Assembly (NCBI RefSeq): GCF_031755915.1
Contig: NC_083385.1
Coordinates: 10,003,001 to 10,067,000 of the forward strand
DNA length: 64,000 bases
Origin: Ziziphus jujuba
Lineage: Eukaryota > Streptophyta > Magnoliopsida > Rosales > Rhamnaceae
Direction: 5' to 3'
A program made the position numbers and the translations under genes. The notes beneath the pieces were generated by a model. It ran no database searches, had not been told where the DNA came from, and was given only the letters and a program-made list of their open reading frames with translations. This document shows positions 23,103 to 35,303 of the stretch, piece after piece (position 1 is the stretch's first letter; every line of letters begins with the position of its first letter).

Positions 23103-26100
23103 TGTAACATCCTGTCCTGAAGTACACTGAAAACTTCTCAAATTTGACCAAGGTTGACCGAGTTTGACAGTCGTTGACTGAGAAGGGATCAAATGTTGAT
23201 TTTTTGCTCCTGATGAAATTTCACGTTGACCAAGGTACCGTTACGAAGTATATGTTGTCACGAGTTCATAGACTAGTAGCACGTCGAAAACGGAGCTACA
23301 GTTTGAAAGTTATGAGCAAAACAAGTTGAGGTCCAAACTGTCCAAGGGGTGCCGGAGTTGCCGGAGTTGACTTTTTTGTCATGCAAAGTTGAGCTTTGAC
23401 TCATGCATGGTTGTGAAGTAATCGTCGATACAAGTCCGTAGACTAGCGGCACTTCCGATTTGGACATGTGGTTTGAAAGTTATGGATCTGTAAAATTTTT
23501 CAAATATAGTATTATTTTAATATTATTTTTAAATATGTGAACAGTGTGCCACGTGTGACTTAATAAAGGGTGCCATGTGTCACAACAGTAAGATGCCACA
23601 TGTCAACTATGGTTAAATACCATATTATTTTATTATTATTCTATACAATAATATTATTTTAATATTATTTAATTATTTTCTTTTTATTTCTTTTTTTTTC
23701 TTTTTTCTTTTTTTTTTTTTCCTTCCCCCACGTGGGAAAACACCCCAGCCCCCCCCTCCCCCAAGCTTTCTTCTTCCTTTCCTTTCCTTTTCCTCCTCTT
23801 GGGTCCTTGCCGTTTCTTAGATTCCGGCCACCGGACGGCCACACGCGCCGGCCACCCGTGAAACCCAGTTTCCGGTGATCCCGACATCCAAATTTCCCTA
23901 CCAGACACCGCCGGACACGCCCAGATCGGGCCGGTGAAGTCGGCGGCAGAGGGTTGAGTTTTTCGGCGATTCTCGACTTTTCCGGCCAATCCAGTCCGGT
24001 CTTCCACCCCTTTCCCTTTATTTTGGATCCTCTGAGTTCAAATATGGTCTCTAATTGTTTAAATTCGAAGTGGTTCGTGAGTTATGAGGAGGTGAAGTTC
24101 GGCCGGTGCTTCCCGGACAAATTCCGACCACCACCGGTGGAATTGGGGTCAATGGAGGCTGGTAATGCGATCCTCGTTCCACAAGCTTCGATTCGGTATA
24201 TTACTCATCAATTTTGGTTAACGTTTGTGTTAGTCCCCCCAGATATAGGGTATTATTTATCCGAATAAAATATTAATTTATTTGAGATGTGTAATATTGT
24301 TGTTCTAGGAGCACGTGTACGTCGTGGAATTGATCCAATGGAGGATCTTGAATTAATTGCGTGCTCGAGGTGAGTGACCCACCTTCAAAATTATTTTGGG
24401 TGATTAATTATATATTTTGTGTTAATTGATTATTTGGAAATTATGTTTTATGTGTTAGTGATTTAATAAAATTACTCTTTAATTTTATATTGTTAATTTA
24501 TGATAATTTCAATGTGTGTTTTGGTGCCAAAAATATATTTGTGAATTAAAGGAATTGTGGTTTTAATTCCTTTAATTTATTGTTATGTTTATTATTAGAT
24601 TTATTGTGCATAGTTATATGATTTTAATACTGATGAAATTATATGATTTAATGTTACTTTGGTATGGATTGATTTTATGGATTTGAAGGGAATTATTTAT
24701 TTTAAATTTATTATATATTGAGGAATCATGGAATTTAATTATTTATATGAAATTTATGTGGTTTTAAGGATATGTTGATTTAAATGGATTTTGAGGATTG
24801 GAGAAAAATATTGTTTTAAAGAATTATGTTTCAAAAATATTATGCCATTGGAAAATTGTATATTTGAGTTGATGGCAATGAAAGTTGATGTATTTGAAAA
24901 TTGTATTGGATCGATGGATTTTGTGATGTGAGAAAAATTATATATATTATCGAAGTATTCATGAAGGTGATATTAAAGAAAAATGTGGGAATGTGAATTT
25001 GAAAAGTGGTATAATTTCCACGGTGAATTTTGAAAAATTTGTGTATTTTAATAATAAATTTGGTTATTTGTTTTAGACGCAATCATACAGTACTGGTGTT
25101 CTGTATTGTATATATGGATGAGCGAGCAAGTTATAATGTTTCCCGTGAGTTGCCATCGGACCGAGGGCAGACAAGTTTGATATTGGCCATAAGCCGCCTC
25201 CCTCCATGACCCGGATGACGGTTTAAACAGCGGCGCTGTCGAGACGCCGAAGCGACCGTATACAAGTTTCTCTCTTTAACCTCCCGTTACACGGTGCTCG
25301 GGACGCTGGGTATCGTGGGACATCACTGGTATATAGTGTGGTGCGTCAAGTAGCTTTTGATATTATTTTCAAATAATAATGTTTTTAAAGAGTATCTAAA
25401 ATAAAAATGTATCTAATGGAATTTTTATGATTTATTTAATCAATGTTTCTAAAATGCATTTTGCCTTGATAACTTTACTATTTAAATGGATTGGTGTTTT
25501 CAAATAAATTCTTCTATAGTTTTATCATTTACTTCAAATAGATGATTAAATTGATTTAAGTATTTCTTTTATTAATTAAATGATTTATTTTACTATTTAT
25601 ATTGATTTGCTGATTTTAAAGTGATTTTACTATATTCTTATCATTCATTTTAAATGGAGGTTTTAATTTGATTTAACTATTCATTCATTTAATGGTTCAA
25701 TTAATTGATTCATTCTAATTAGTTTATTATTTCCTGAATTGCCTTAATGTAAGTTTCATTAATATTTTTGTATTATTTGTTTATGACATTTACTAATCAT
25801 TTAGTAATTGTTACGAAATTATTTTTATTTCTATTCCTATTTTATTTTCATTATAAATTTTGGATGCTTGATTTATTATATTTTATTTGATATTTAGTTG
25901 ACTAATTGATTCCTTGGTTTTCGGGGAATACAAATAATGGGTTTTGCGAAAATGTTTTAAAAGAGAAACCTTTCCAACGGAATGAATGATGAGGGTTTTG
26001 AGAGAAAATATTATTTTAATTGATTATTATTTATTTATTTATTTATTCTTAATTAATCAAATGTGCTATAATTGTCGTTACTATTATAATTGTACAGTAG

Positions 26101-26579
26101 ATAGGGTCACTCACTGAGATTATTAGCATCTCATATTTCTAAATTCCGTTCCAAGGTACAAGGATTGGGAGACGTTGATCGTTCGGGACGAGCCCGACAA
26201 CTCAGTTCATTGCCGAAAGTTCAAAAAGCATTTCCTCCCTTTTTCCTTTTCATCTTGTATTACTTCTTTATCTAACATTGTATTAATTTCATATTTATTT
26301 GTATAATGCTCTGTATACTGTATTAGACACATTTTATTAAATATTGCATTAATTTCCTATTATTATTTTGGAGTGCTGCAAATTATGGAAGTAAATTGTA
26401 GTAATGTGGGAGGAATAAGGGGAGGTATATAGAAGTGTGTTTTCAGTGCAGGAAATTTGTGGTAAGTCCAACCCTTAGGGGAGGTTCTGCCGGATTTTCC
26501 ATTGGAAGGTTCGGTAGGATTTCCCTGGGATCATGGCTTGTCTAGGATTCCGGTGAGGAATTTTGGACGGATCCTGACA
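23103..26579. mobile_element. Probable solo LTR of a Ty3/gypsy-type element (about 3.5 kb)
   Basis: Starts TGTAACATCCTGTCC and ends GGACGGATCCTGACA, that is TG...CA with imperfect inverted ends. Flanks are TACAG (23098-23102) and AACAG (26580-26584), a 5-bp duplication with one mismatch. It holds no gag or pol. A GC-rich block (23,720-24,150) in otherwise AT-rich DNA, and GAGTGACCCACC (24,373) paired with GGGTCACTCACTGAG (26,104), recall long LTRs of Tekay-like chromoviruses; that lineage is inference. Short ORFs in the GC-rich block are not convincing genes. Confidence 0.6.
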
Positions 26580-26886
26580 AACAGTATCATGTAAGCCTCC
26601 TATACATCCATTTTCTTTTTCCTTTTTCCCTAACAACATTTTTCCCAAAAAAAAAAAAAAACAAAGCTTAACACAAACCAAAATTTGAATAGAAATTTCA
26701 ACTGTTAGAGATTTGTTTTACTCTTCTTTTGAGTTTTAAGTTTTTAAAAGTTTGGCTGTCAATATTATGGTAAAAACTTGAATGTAACAATGTTTTTCAG
26801 GTTTAAAAAAAAAAAAAAACTTATAAGAAATTTGTTCTATCAATTAATTAGTTATTTAATTTATTTGCTCTTAGATTTCCTCTCCT

Positions 26887-26912
26887 CCCCCCCCCCCCCC
26901 CCCCCCCCCCCC
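26887..26912. repeat. Poly(C) tract of 26
   Basis: An unbroken run of 26 C in AT-rich DNA. The exact length may be uncertain because homopolymers are often misassembled. Confidence 0.85.
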
Positions 26913-27530
26913 ACAAATTTGTGCTAAAAACATGGCTGTTATTTTATGGACTACAAATATGAATTGCTTAAATCATAATATGCCAAGGTGCCATTTTGAT
27001 GGCTATGAGAAACGCAAATGAAGACGGTAGCCAAGGAGGAAAAACAAATAAAAATGAAAATGAAAAAAAGGCTAGATTTATACATATTAATTGCTTTGAT
27101 TTATTGAAAAAAATTAATTTAAGGTCATAAATATCTGTATTAATTGCACTCATTTATTGCAAAGGAACGTCATGACTACATGATTAATGACCCGTGTGTA
27201 GTATACTCATCATGTTGGCTTATTTTGCTAAACTAGTTATAACAATAACTTGATTTGCCCCAAATTACGTGTATTATTTTTATTATTTTTTTCCTTAACA
27301 TCTTATGCCTACCAAATTCTCTAACTTTCTTTTTATACAATTCCGAGACTTCAAATCTTGAATTGGGATCCTATGATTGAATTCATAATAATATCTTTGG
27401 TTATTGGCCAATTATAGATGGTAGTGAATTGTAACTTTCTTCATACTCCCAGCAAATGCCAGTGAAACCTATGAACTTTGAATATTAATACGCGTTTGGG
27501 TTTTTATTCTAAACAATTGTTTGTAAGTTT

Positions 27531-27985
27531 GTATTCAACAAACTAAATCATAATTATCTATTTCTGATAACAAACCACAGCGTTTCATAATTTTAATTAG
27601 CATTTCTAATTTTTCATGTATGTAGTATAATTGCATTACTATCAATAAAGCAGAAATGATATTTACCTTCACCAAAAAAAAAAGATATGATATTTACCTT
27701 ACTATAATATCGTAAAATATATCATTGAAAAACCAACTGGATATTATGGTTGTAAATTTGTATTCAACAAACTAAATCATAATTATCTATTTCTGATAAC
27801 AAACCACAGCATTTCATAATTTTAATTAACATTTCTAATTTTTCATGTATGTAGTATAACTGCATTACTATTAATAAAGCAGAGATGGTATTTACCTTCA
27901 CCAAAAAAAATATATGATATTTACCTTACTATAATATCGTAAAACATATAATTGAAAAACCGACTGGATATTATGGATTTAGACT
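27531..27985. repeat. Two tandem copies of a 229-bp unit
   Basis: The string GTATTCAACAAACTAAATCA starts at 27531 and again at 27760. The copies stay alignable to about 27,985 with a few substitutions. Each contains a CACC-poly(A) micro-insertion, so that insertion predates the duplication. Confidence 0.9.
27656..27700 (+). mobile_element. Micro-retroposon: CACC-poly(A) flanked by 14-bp duplication
   Basis: ATGATATTTACCTT at 27656-27669 and again at 27687-27700 flank CACCAAAAAAAAAAGAT. The homologous flank of copy A (about 13,482-13,515) lacks the extra copy, consistent with an insertion after the two flanks diverged. Confidence 0.6.
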
Positions 27986-28162
27986 TTACCATTAATAATT
28001 TAACATAGTTTTACAAATTTCCTTTTGGAGACTTCATAGTTTTAGGAAGAACAAAACAAAACTCTCACGATTGCACCCGAAAAAACAAAAAAAAAAAAAC
28101 ATTGTTTTATGACCGGCTTCTCCGATAGATTTATCGGTCCATGACGTATTTATAATTTTAAA

Positions 28163-31011
28163 TTAGAGCCCATTTCTCCGAAAGGATCTTCCTCTGCCTC
28201 TCACAATTCGCCTCCCAATGTTCCTCACACTTCTTTGAACGTTACCATCATCTATTTTCTGCTTCTTTGCATTTGGATTTTGAGGTTCAGTTGCTATTTC
28301 TTCAACTTCACTCTTGGTGCTCTCGTCAGCTTTCTTCTTCTCACTGATCTCAATCTTCTTACGCTTCAAGAAATTAACAAGTCCTTGAAGAGCAATATCC
28401 GCATCATCGCTCTTCATAAGCTCCTCTGCAATCTCAGCTGGGGTTACCTCCATGCTATCCACAAGAGATTCAATTTCTCCACAGAGATTATGCTCTTTTC
28501 CCCGAACACCCAGATAATTAGAGGTCAATATCTTGAATCCGTTGCTGGTGCAGTAGGACATGTTTATGTGCTTGTCCATTCGACCAGGACGCAACAATGC
28601 CTGGTCAAGACGGTCTTTGTGGTTGGTGGTGAACACAATGACTCGCTCGTCACCACAGCTCGACCACAAACCATCGATGAAGTTCAATAGCCCCGACAGA
28701 GTCAACTGCAAAATTTTCCCACACAAACAAACATATTCAAACACAGTTCAGACATCGAAAATATACGTTAGCTTTTGTAAAGATGGAATACACCCATTAA
28801 ATCAGTCCATAATTTCACAAACAAAGGATGTGAAAGCTATATCCCGGCCCGGCCCGGCCCACTAGTCATCCAAGGAGGCCCAAACAAAACTTTCATCTTC
28901 TTTGGTTTTTCCCTGTTTGCATATGATATCTGCATATAAATTTTTCTATGGGTGTGTATATATATATATATATATTATTTTAATGTTACAACACATATCC
29001 ATGCTCAATTTTAATGTTTTTTTGTCGGTAAGAAGGGGGATCTCAACCCGTCCACTACTGAGTTTCTGACCTATGAAAAAGCACTGCACTTTCCGTAGTT
29101 TGCAAAGGTGAAATCATGAATGTCGAAAAAGGCCAAAAAAAGGAAATAAATGAAGAAAAAACAAAAGAGCTCAAGAACGTAACACTAAGTTTTTGTGTTT
29201 GTCGATGTGTCCTTTGCACTTAAAAATACTTTTTAATATTTTTGTAAAAATGATGAATATATAATTTTAATGGTTGAACATCTCTATTTATATTATAAAA
29301 ATATAATTTAAGTCGGAAGAAAAGGATCTCTATTTATATTATAAAAATATAATTTAAGTCGGAAGAAGAGGATTTTGAGTAATTTGTAATATTTAAAAAA
29401 GAAAAAAATCTTTCGGAAAGCAAGTTCCACCGTTTACTGCGTGCCATCTAACCTAGTCAGTCAATCTCAATTACCAGCTCAGTCAATCTCAATTACCAGC
29501 TACTTTGTTGGTTTATGAGTCATGGATTGAGGATGGTCCACAATGAATTACTAGTTTGCTTCGGGCCGATATGTGTACTTCTCACTCGTAGTTTATAAAA
29601 TGGACTCTTTGTTTCAAAAAAAAAAAAAAAAAAAAAAAGATACTGATCACATCACCATCCTATTAATATTACTAATTAATTTAATTTTCCTTTAGTTATT
29701 GATGAATAATGCGAACTAAAGAGAACTACGCTTAATGGTGTGCCACACAAGGTAGGCTGCATAAATGTTAAATCAATCAATTATTTTTTATTTTAAAAAA
29801 AAGGTATAAATGGACAAAAATAAAAATAAAAAATAAAAAATAAAAAATAGTAATTTAGTCGAAGGCAGAAATGTAATTAATTAAGCAAGGACACATTAAT
29901 TTAGTAAGGCAAACCCTGAAGCTGTTTCATTCTTCAAAGTAATAAGTAATTAAAAACGTAATTTAATTAAGCGAGGACAAATTAATTAATCAGAATCAAT
30001 CAATTAAAAAAAAAGGAGAAAAAAGGAGATCACACTCACCCTGCTGTTGGAACCATCAAACTGATCGTCATCTTGCCGGTTCTGCATCTCGAGGCTGCAG
30101 TCAATGTCCTCGATGACTAAAATTGACCGATTGGTGGTAGACAGCAAAACCCTTCTCAAATCCGAATTGCTGTATATACTCGTAAGCTCCAAGTCGTAGA
30201 TATCGAATTTGAGATAATTAGCCATGGCCGCAATCAAACTCGATTTCCCAGTACCAGGAGGACCATATAGCAAATACCCTCTTTTCCAAGCTTTCCCAAC
30301 TTTCTTATAGAATTCTCTCCTCCTAACAAACCTATCCAAATCCTCTATTATCTCTTTCTTCAGCTCAGGCTCCATAGCCAAGGTCTCGAAGGTCGCCGGA
30401 TGTTCCAGATTCACCGAGCCCCACATGCCTCCATCATCATCGTCGTTGTAAGAAGGACAGTCACGATTGTAAAGCTTAACCACTTTCTCTTCTTGTCGAA
30501 TGGCATTGGCTCGGACCAAAACGTAGGGCAAGTAGGACTCCATCACAACGTCTTTGAACTTCTTCTTGAACGTGACCTCGAAGAATCGGGTCTCACGGGC
30601 TCGGGTGGTCTTATCGGGTTCAGTGCAGGCGAACCGCCACTTGATCCGGATGTTCTGGAAGGTGTCCGTGACCTCCTCGCCCTTGTCGATGGAGGAGGTG
30701 AGAGATTTCTGCCTCTGGGTCTGGCTGACCCGGAGACGATCGGTGGAGGGGCTGATTTTGGTCCGGAGGTAGATCTCTGCGGCGTCGAAGACCTGGTTTC
30801 GTGTCATGCCGCAGTTCTCGTCAATGAGGATGGTGAGGTCGGAGGAAAGAGGGGTGAAGAGGGAACGGAGGGCTTGGGTGAGGTAGGCACGGAGATCGTG
30901 CGGAACGACGTCGTTGGCCATGGAGCGAATCAGCATCATGGAGGCCGAGAAAGAGGCATAGGCGGCGAACAATGCCGAGGGTGAGGTGGGAATATCTGAA
31001 AGAGAAAACAT
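28163..31011 (-). CDS. BCS1-like/HSR4-type AAA-ATPase, copy B
   Basis: Exons 31011-30040 and 28705-28163, phase 0, donor AGG|GTGAGT, acceptor TTTGCAG; 504 residues, with a 1334-bp intron. The closest relative in the window is copy A: almost the same N-terminus (MFSLSDIPTSPSALFAAYASF), the same Walker A GPPGTGKSS and Walker B ILVIEDIDC, and homologous 3' flanks. In the second region of homology, RLDQALLRPGRMDKH replaces RLDPALLRPGRMDMH of the other copies; the arginine pair LRPGR is kept, so ATPase function need not be lost. The tail is basic (RGRGRSFRRNGL). Like its neighbours it is presumably a membrane-anchored ATPase of stress responses; localisation is inferred from the family. Confidence 0.92.
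29279..29372. repeat. 47-bp tandem duplication in copy B intron
   Basis: A 47-bp unit beginning ATCTCTATTTATATTATAAA at 29279 is repeated from 29326. A separate 24-bp repeat (CAGTCAATCTCAATTACCAGCT) follows at about 29,457-29,502. Confidence 0.85.
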
Positions 31012-31116
31012 GGTCGCTTTGGCCGGCGTTCAGTGGCAACTCAGTAGCAACTCGGTGGTGAGTTAAAATGTCGAGTCGCTTCTGACTTGGAACTTTTGGT
31101 GGATCCCAGATGAGGG

Positions 31117-31123
31117 ATTTATA
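31117..31123 (-). promoter_or_regulatory. Candidate TATA box of AAA-ATPase copy B
   Basis: TATAAAT on the minus strand about 106 bp upstream of the start codon at 31011. Confidence 0.45.
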
Positions 31124-33179
31124 GCCGAAGTGGAAATGAAAATGAACGATGTAGTCGTGGCTTTCTCAGCAAGGAAATTGCGATGACGTCAGCCTTTCAC
31201 CTAGCTTCCATTCCAAGCAATTTTTTTCTCTACTCTAGTTTTGGACTGCCCAGCATTTTTATGCGGTTCTATTGTTACATGATTTTTTTTATAAAAAAAT
31301 TAACATTTAATAAAAAATAATTAATGCTATTTTAAAATAATTGATATGATTTAATATTTTAATTTTTTTATTCTATTTTTGTTATGTATTGAAAAAACTA
31401 TATAGATGATTAAAATCCATTTGATTTTATCTCTGCATTTGAGCTTCAGACATGAAAATGGATTCGAGTGCCACCATATCCGAGTCAAAAACTCAGTAAT
31501 ATTTACAAAACAATAATGCATTGTGGTTTAACGAGCCCACCACTTATTTTATTTATTTTTTGTATTGGCAACTAAGCACTAATATAAATAGTTTAATACT
31601 TGCATTTACCCAAGTTCAATAGCACCATCCAATTGAAGCACGCCGTGAAAAACGATTTTTGCAGTATGTGAGGTGTCGACAAAAGAAATATGAATATCAA
31701 AGCTCGTTTTTGTCCTTCCAAGTCCTTATAAAATTTTATAGTTCCAGAAAAGTTTTTGCCACTTCTTAAAGGAAAAAACAAAATATATATATATATATAT
31801 ATATATATCACTTATAAAAAAAATGATAATAAGAATAGTGAGGATATAAAAAAAACAAAACAATAATCATGTGGCTATAAGAAAATAATCATAATCGTGT
31901 GGCTATAAAGATATGGTAATAATAATCATGCGGCCATTAACAATATAATAATAATCATGCGGCATGAACAGTGTTTTCTTATTGTTGATGATTTGATTTT
32001 GTAATAAATAAATATTAAATGGAAAATAAAATAAGGAAAAGAATATTGTTACTGTGTAAACTAAAATTGTTAAGATTCTTTGCCACCCAACTAAAATTGC
32101 GAACCAATTATAAATTGAAACATAATAATGATGATGGGTGTGATGTGGGGGTAAACAAGGTCACTAAAAATTTATGACATGGGCATATGATATTGATATA
32201 AATATATCCTCGTGGGTGTACTCCACCGTTCCTTACGATAGGGCTAAAATCTTACAGTAAAAATTCCTTTTCTTACTCAGATTATTATTATTGTTATTAT
32301 TTTTTTTGGCGCTCAGATTCCTACTCAGATTTGTTTGTCTTTTTTATTGAAATGCACCCTTCATTAAAGTTTAAAAAGCGAGAGCGTTGTTGATCTCTTA
32401 TTTGTGGTTTGAAAGTTTTTGATGTAGGATGTAACCCCTACAAAGAAGATTATATATATATATTTATGTTAAGGAAGAATAATTTAGTTTATGATAAAAA
32501 AAAATGGGATATTAACAGCTAAGCATTCTGAATTTTATTGGAATTGATATATTACATTCTAATTTTTTTTTTTGTTTTCTGATATCCTACACTCCAAAGT
32601 TGCTTTTCATTTGCACCATTAATTGTTCTGTTAAAAATACATAACGAAATGATCAAGTGCTTTGCACGTGCTCATCAAGCAAAGATAGATTAGGTAATTT
32701 CATATACTCTTCTTCTTTTTCTTTTTCACAGACACCATCAAATCTGAACCTCAATCTGATACAGAAAAGAAGTCCTTATTTTTCTCTGCAATTAATCATC
32801 TTTTTTATTCCTTATTATGTTATTTTCTATTCATAAAATCGTGATTTAAAAAAAAAATAGGAAAAAAAATAACATAATAAGGCTCCTATTTAAATTGATA
32901 AAGCTTTTTAATTTTATTTTTTGAAATATGTCTGAGAAAAAAAAAATTCACCCTTGAAAAAAGATAATAGAAATACTCATCAAAGATCTAGTAACAACCA
33001 AAGTACACACAGAGAAAAAGATGAAACAAATCCAGCGTTTTAAATTTCCTTTCCCTTGTTTTTTTTTGTTTTTTTTTTTTTTGGAAATAACAGATAAACA
33101 ACCAAGGGTTTTTTTAGATTCATATATGCAGGATAGAAGGTTGAAAAGGCCCAGTTTCTAATCCTAACATTTGCTATTC

Positions 33180-33212
<33 letters not shown>

Positions 33213-33568
33213 TATTTACTTTTAAATAATTTAAACTGAAATTCTTCATATAATTTAGATCAATCACAGATCAGGAGGAAAAAAAAACCACATACACTCA
33301 CTAAAAATTCACAATATAATAACAACAAGAGGAGCATGGTTTCACAATCCACCACATACGGACTCAGATATGAAATAAATTAAGCAAACTAAAACTTTTT
33401 TCACTCACTAGTATCGGATAATTACGATTCACAGCGTATTCAAGCAAATGTCCAAAAAATATACATATATATATATATATAGAAAAAAAAAAAGAGAAAA
33501 GAGATAAATTTTAATGGCTACTAGTGATGTAGTTGGAAGCTGAGGTCTCAAAACCGGCAGGGTAGGTA
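31124..33568. other. Intergenic between AAA-ATPase copies B and C
   Basis: No gene supported. Contains degenerate repeats of an AATAATCATG(T/C)GGC theme at 31,861-31,972, (TA)n at 31,784-31,807, a small poly(T) insertion-like segment at 32,285-32,311 between repeats of CTCAGATT, and an (AAT)n microsatellite at 33,183-33,212. Confidence 0.5.
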
Positions 33569-33802
33569 TCACAGTAAACTCATCATTGTATGATCAATGG
33601 CTTTCTGAGGGGGCAAGTTGCGAGAGCTAAAGCCCAAATAATGCATAGAGCTAGAAGCAGAACCAGTTTCGCCATTGTTGAGTTCTAAGAGTGTTTTCCG
33701 CGAATAAGAATGCATAAAGCTAGAAGAAGAACCAGTTTCGCCATTGTTGAGTTCTAAGAGTGTTTTCCACAAAGATTCACAGAGAAATTCTATAAATGAA
33801 AC
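33569..33802 (-). other. Short frame with a 23-codon tandem repeat, function unknown
   Basis: An open minus-strand frame of about 78 codons without an ATG at its 5' end. A 69-bp unit (23 codons) is repeated in tandem (GCATAGAGC at 33643, GCATAAAGC at 33712), each translating to KTLLELNNGETGS followed by a serine-rich MH segment. A TTATAG acceptor-like site lies at its upstream end, so it could be a last exon, but no upstream exon is visible. I do not recognise the protein; it may be a gene relic. Confidence 0.3.
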
Positions 33803-34562
33803 CTAATTTTTAAATTGAAAACAATAAAATTACTAATCTATTCTTATTTAATGAGCATGTACTAGCCACTTGATAATTCTGTTATACATTTTTAGCAGAA
33901 AAACTAATTGTACAAGTAAAAAGAAAATTTTGAATATAAAATGTCAAAAAAAAAATTTAGAATATAATATGTGAATTTCAATAAAGTTTTGGAAAGCTGC
34001 CAATATCTCTAAAAAAATATAAATTTTGAAACCCTAAAATTATAGGAAAAATTATTGTAAATAATTAAAAAAAATCAAGACCACCGTTGTAGAGTTAACA
34101 TTCTAATTTTCTAATGCAACTGACATATCGACACAACCAGTGTATAATTGTTGGAAAAAGAAAAAAAAGAAAACCATAAACCAGTGGACGGTAGCAGTAA
34201 CTATTTGTTTATTTTTCGGCCTTCTTTGTCCTTAGCGCATAATCCAAAGAAATTTAGTTCCCGAATTCTGTTTACATGTGCCTTTTCTTGTCGACTGGAA
34301 TCGAACTTTTACTTTGATGACCAATATAAGAAAAGCAAGACAAAAAAAAAAAAAAAAAAAAGTTAGCCCCAAGCCCAATGTTTACAAAAAAGACCATCTA
34401 TCAAGCTTGGCAGGTAGGACAAGTACAATAACTTGTGGCCTGGGGTTTTGTCTGGCCCACGGTAGTCTGAAAACGCCAATAACATTTTGCCAGAGTCGAG
34501 CAAAATCTAGCTTCAGGACTTTCTATATATCGGCTTCTTTGTCCCATAAAAAGTGCAGCTGA

Positions 34563-35270
34563 TTACAAAGTTACCCTTCTACTTCTTTTGCTATTTCTTC
34601 TGGTATTCCTTGGAGATTCACTTAACTGGTTGACCTTTTTCTGCCGTTTTGGCCCTTTAATTCCAACATTGTTATCAGCTTTATTACCTTCATCTGATTC
34701 ATCATCTTCCATTTTCTTCCTCTTAAGAAGCTTAACAATTCCTTCAAGTGCAAAATCAACATCTTCACTCTTCATCATCTCTTCTGCCACTTGTGCGGGA
34801 GTGACCTCTGTCTCTTTGAATAAGCTCTCAATCTCTGCAAACAGCTTGTGGTGTCCATTGACGCCTAAGTAATTGGAGGCCAAAAGCTTGAATCCATGGT
34901 AGGTACAATAGGACATGTGAATATGCATGTCCATTCGACCAGGACGGAGAAGAGCAGGGTCCAATCTGTCCTTGTGATTAGTCGTGAATATGATGATTCT
35001 CTCATCTCCACAAGTAGACCATAAACCATCTATGAAGTTTAGCAGTCCAGACAAAGTCAACTGCTTCCAACACAGGAGAAAAAATAAGGGAAAAAAAAAA
35101 AAAGTTAAAGAGTGCAATATAGTGCTTTATTATTATTTAATAAATATAAACATACAGAAAAAAGACTTTTTTTTTTATCATTATAATAATTTTTCTCATC
35201 ACGTTGTTTCAAAAATCGAATTCACAAGTTATGAATGTCAATGAGTTACGAATTGAGCCAGCATTTTTTC

Positions 35271-35303
<33 letters not shown>

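Larger units (their letters stand above)
26580..28162. other. 3' flank of AAA-ATPase copy B
   Basis: No gene seen. A run of 26 C lies at 26,887-26,912. From about 27,170 the sequence is homologous to 12,890-13,548 downstream of copy A. A 229-bp tandem duplication lies at 27,531-27,985. Confidence 0.6.

Noticed and set aside
23684..24268. Frames of 104-107 codons in a GC-rich block
   Set aside because: They lie inside the probable LTR and consist of low-complexity Arg/Lys/Pro sequence.
31861..31972. Degenerate AATAATCATG(T/C)GGC repeats as a regulatory array
   Set aside because: Spacing is irregular, the sequence is low-complexity, and it is not placed consistently near a start codon.
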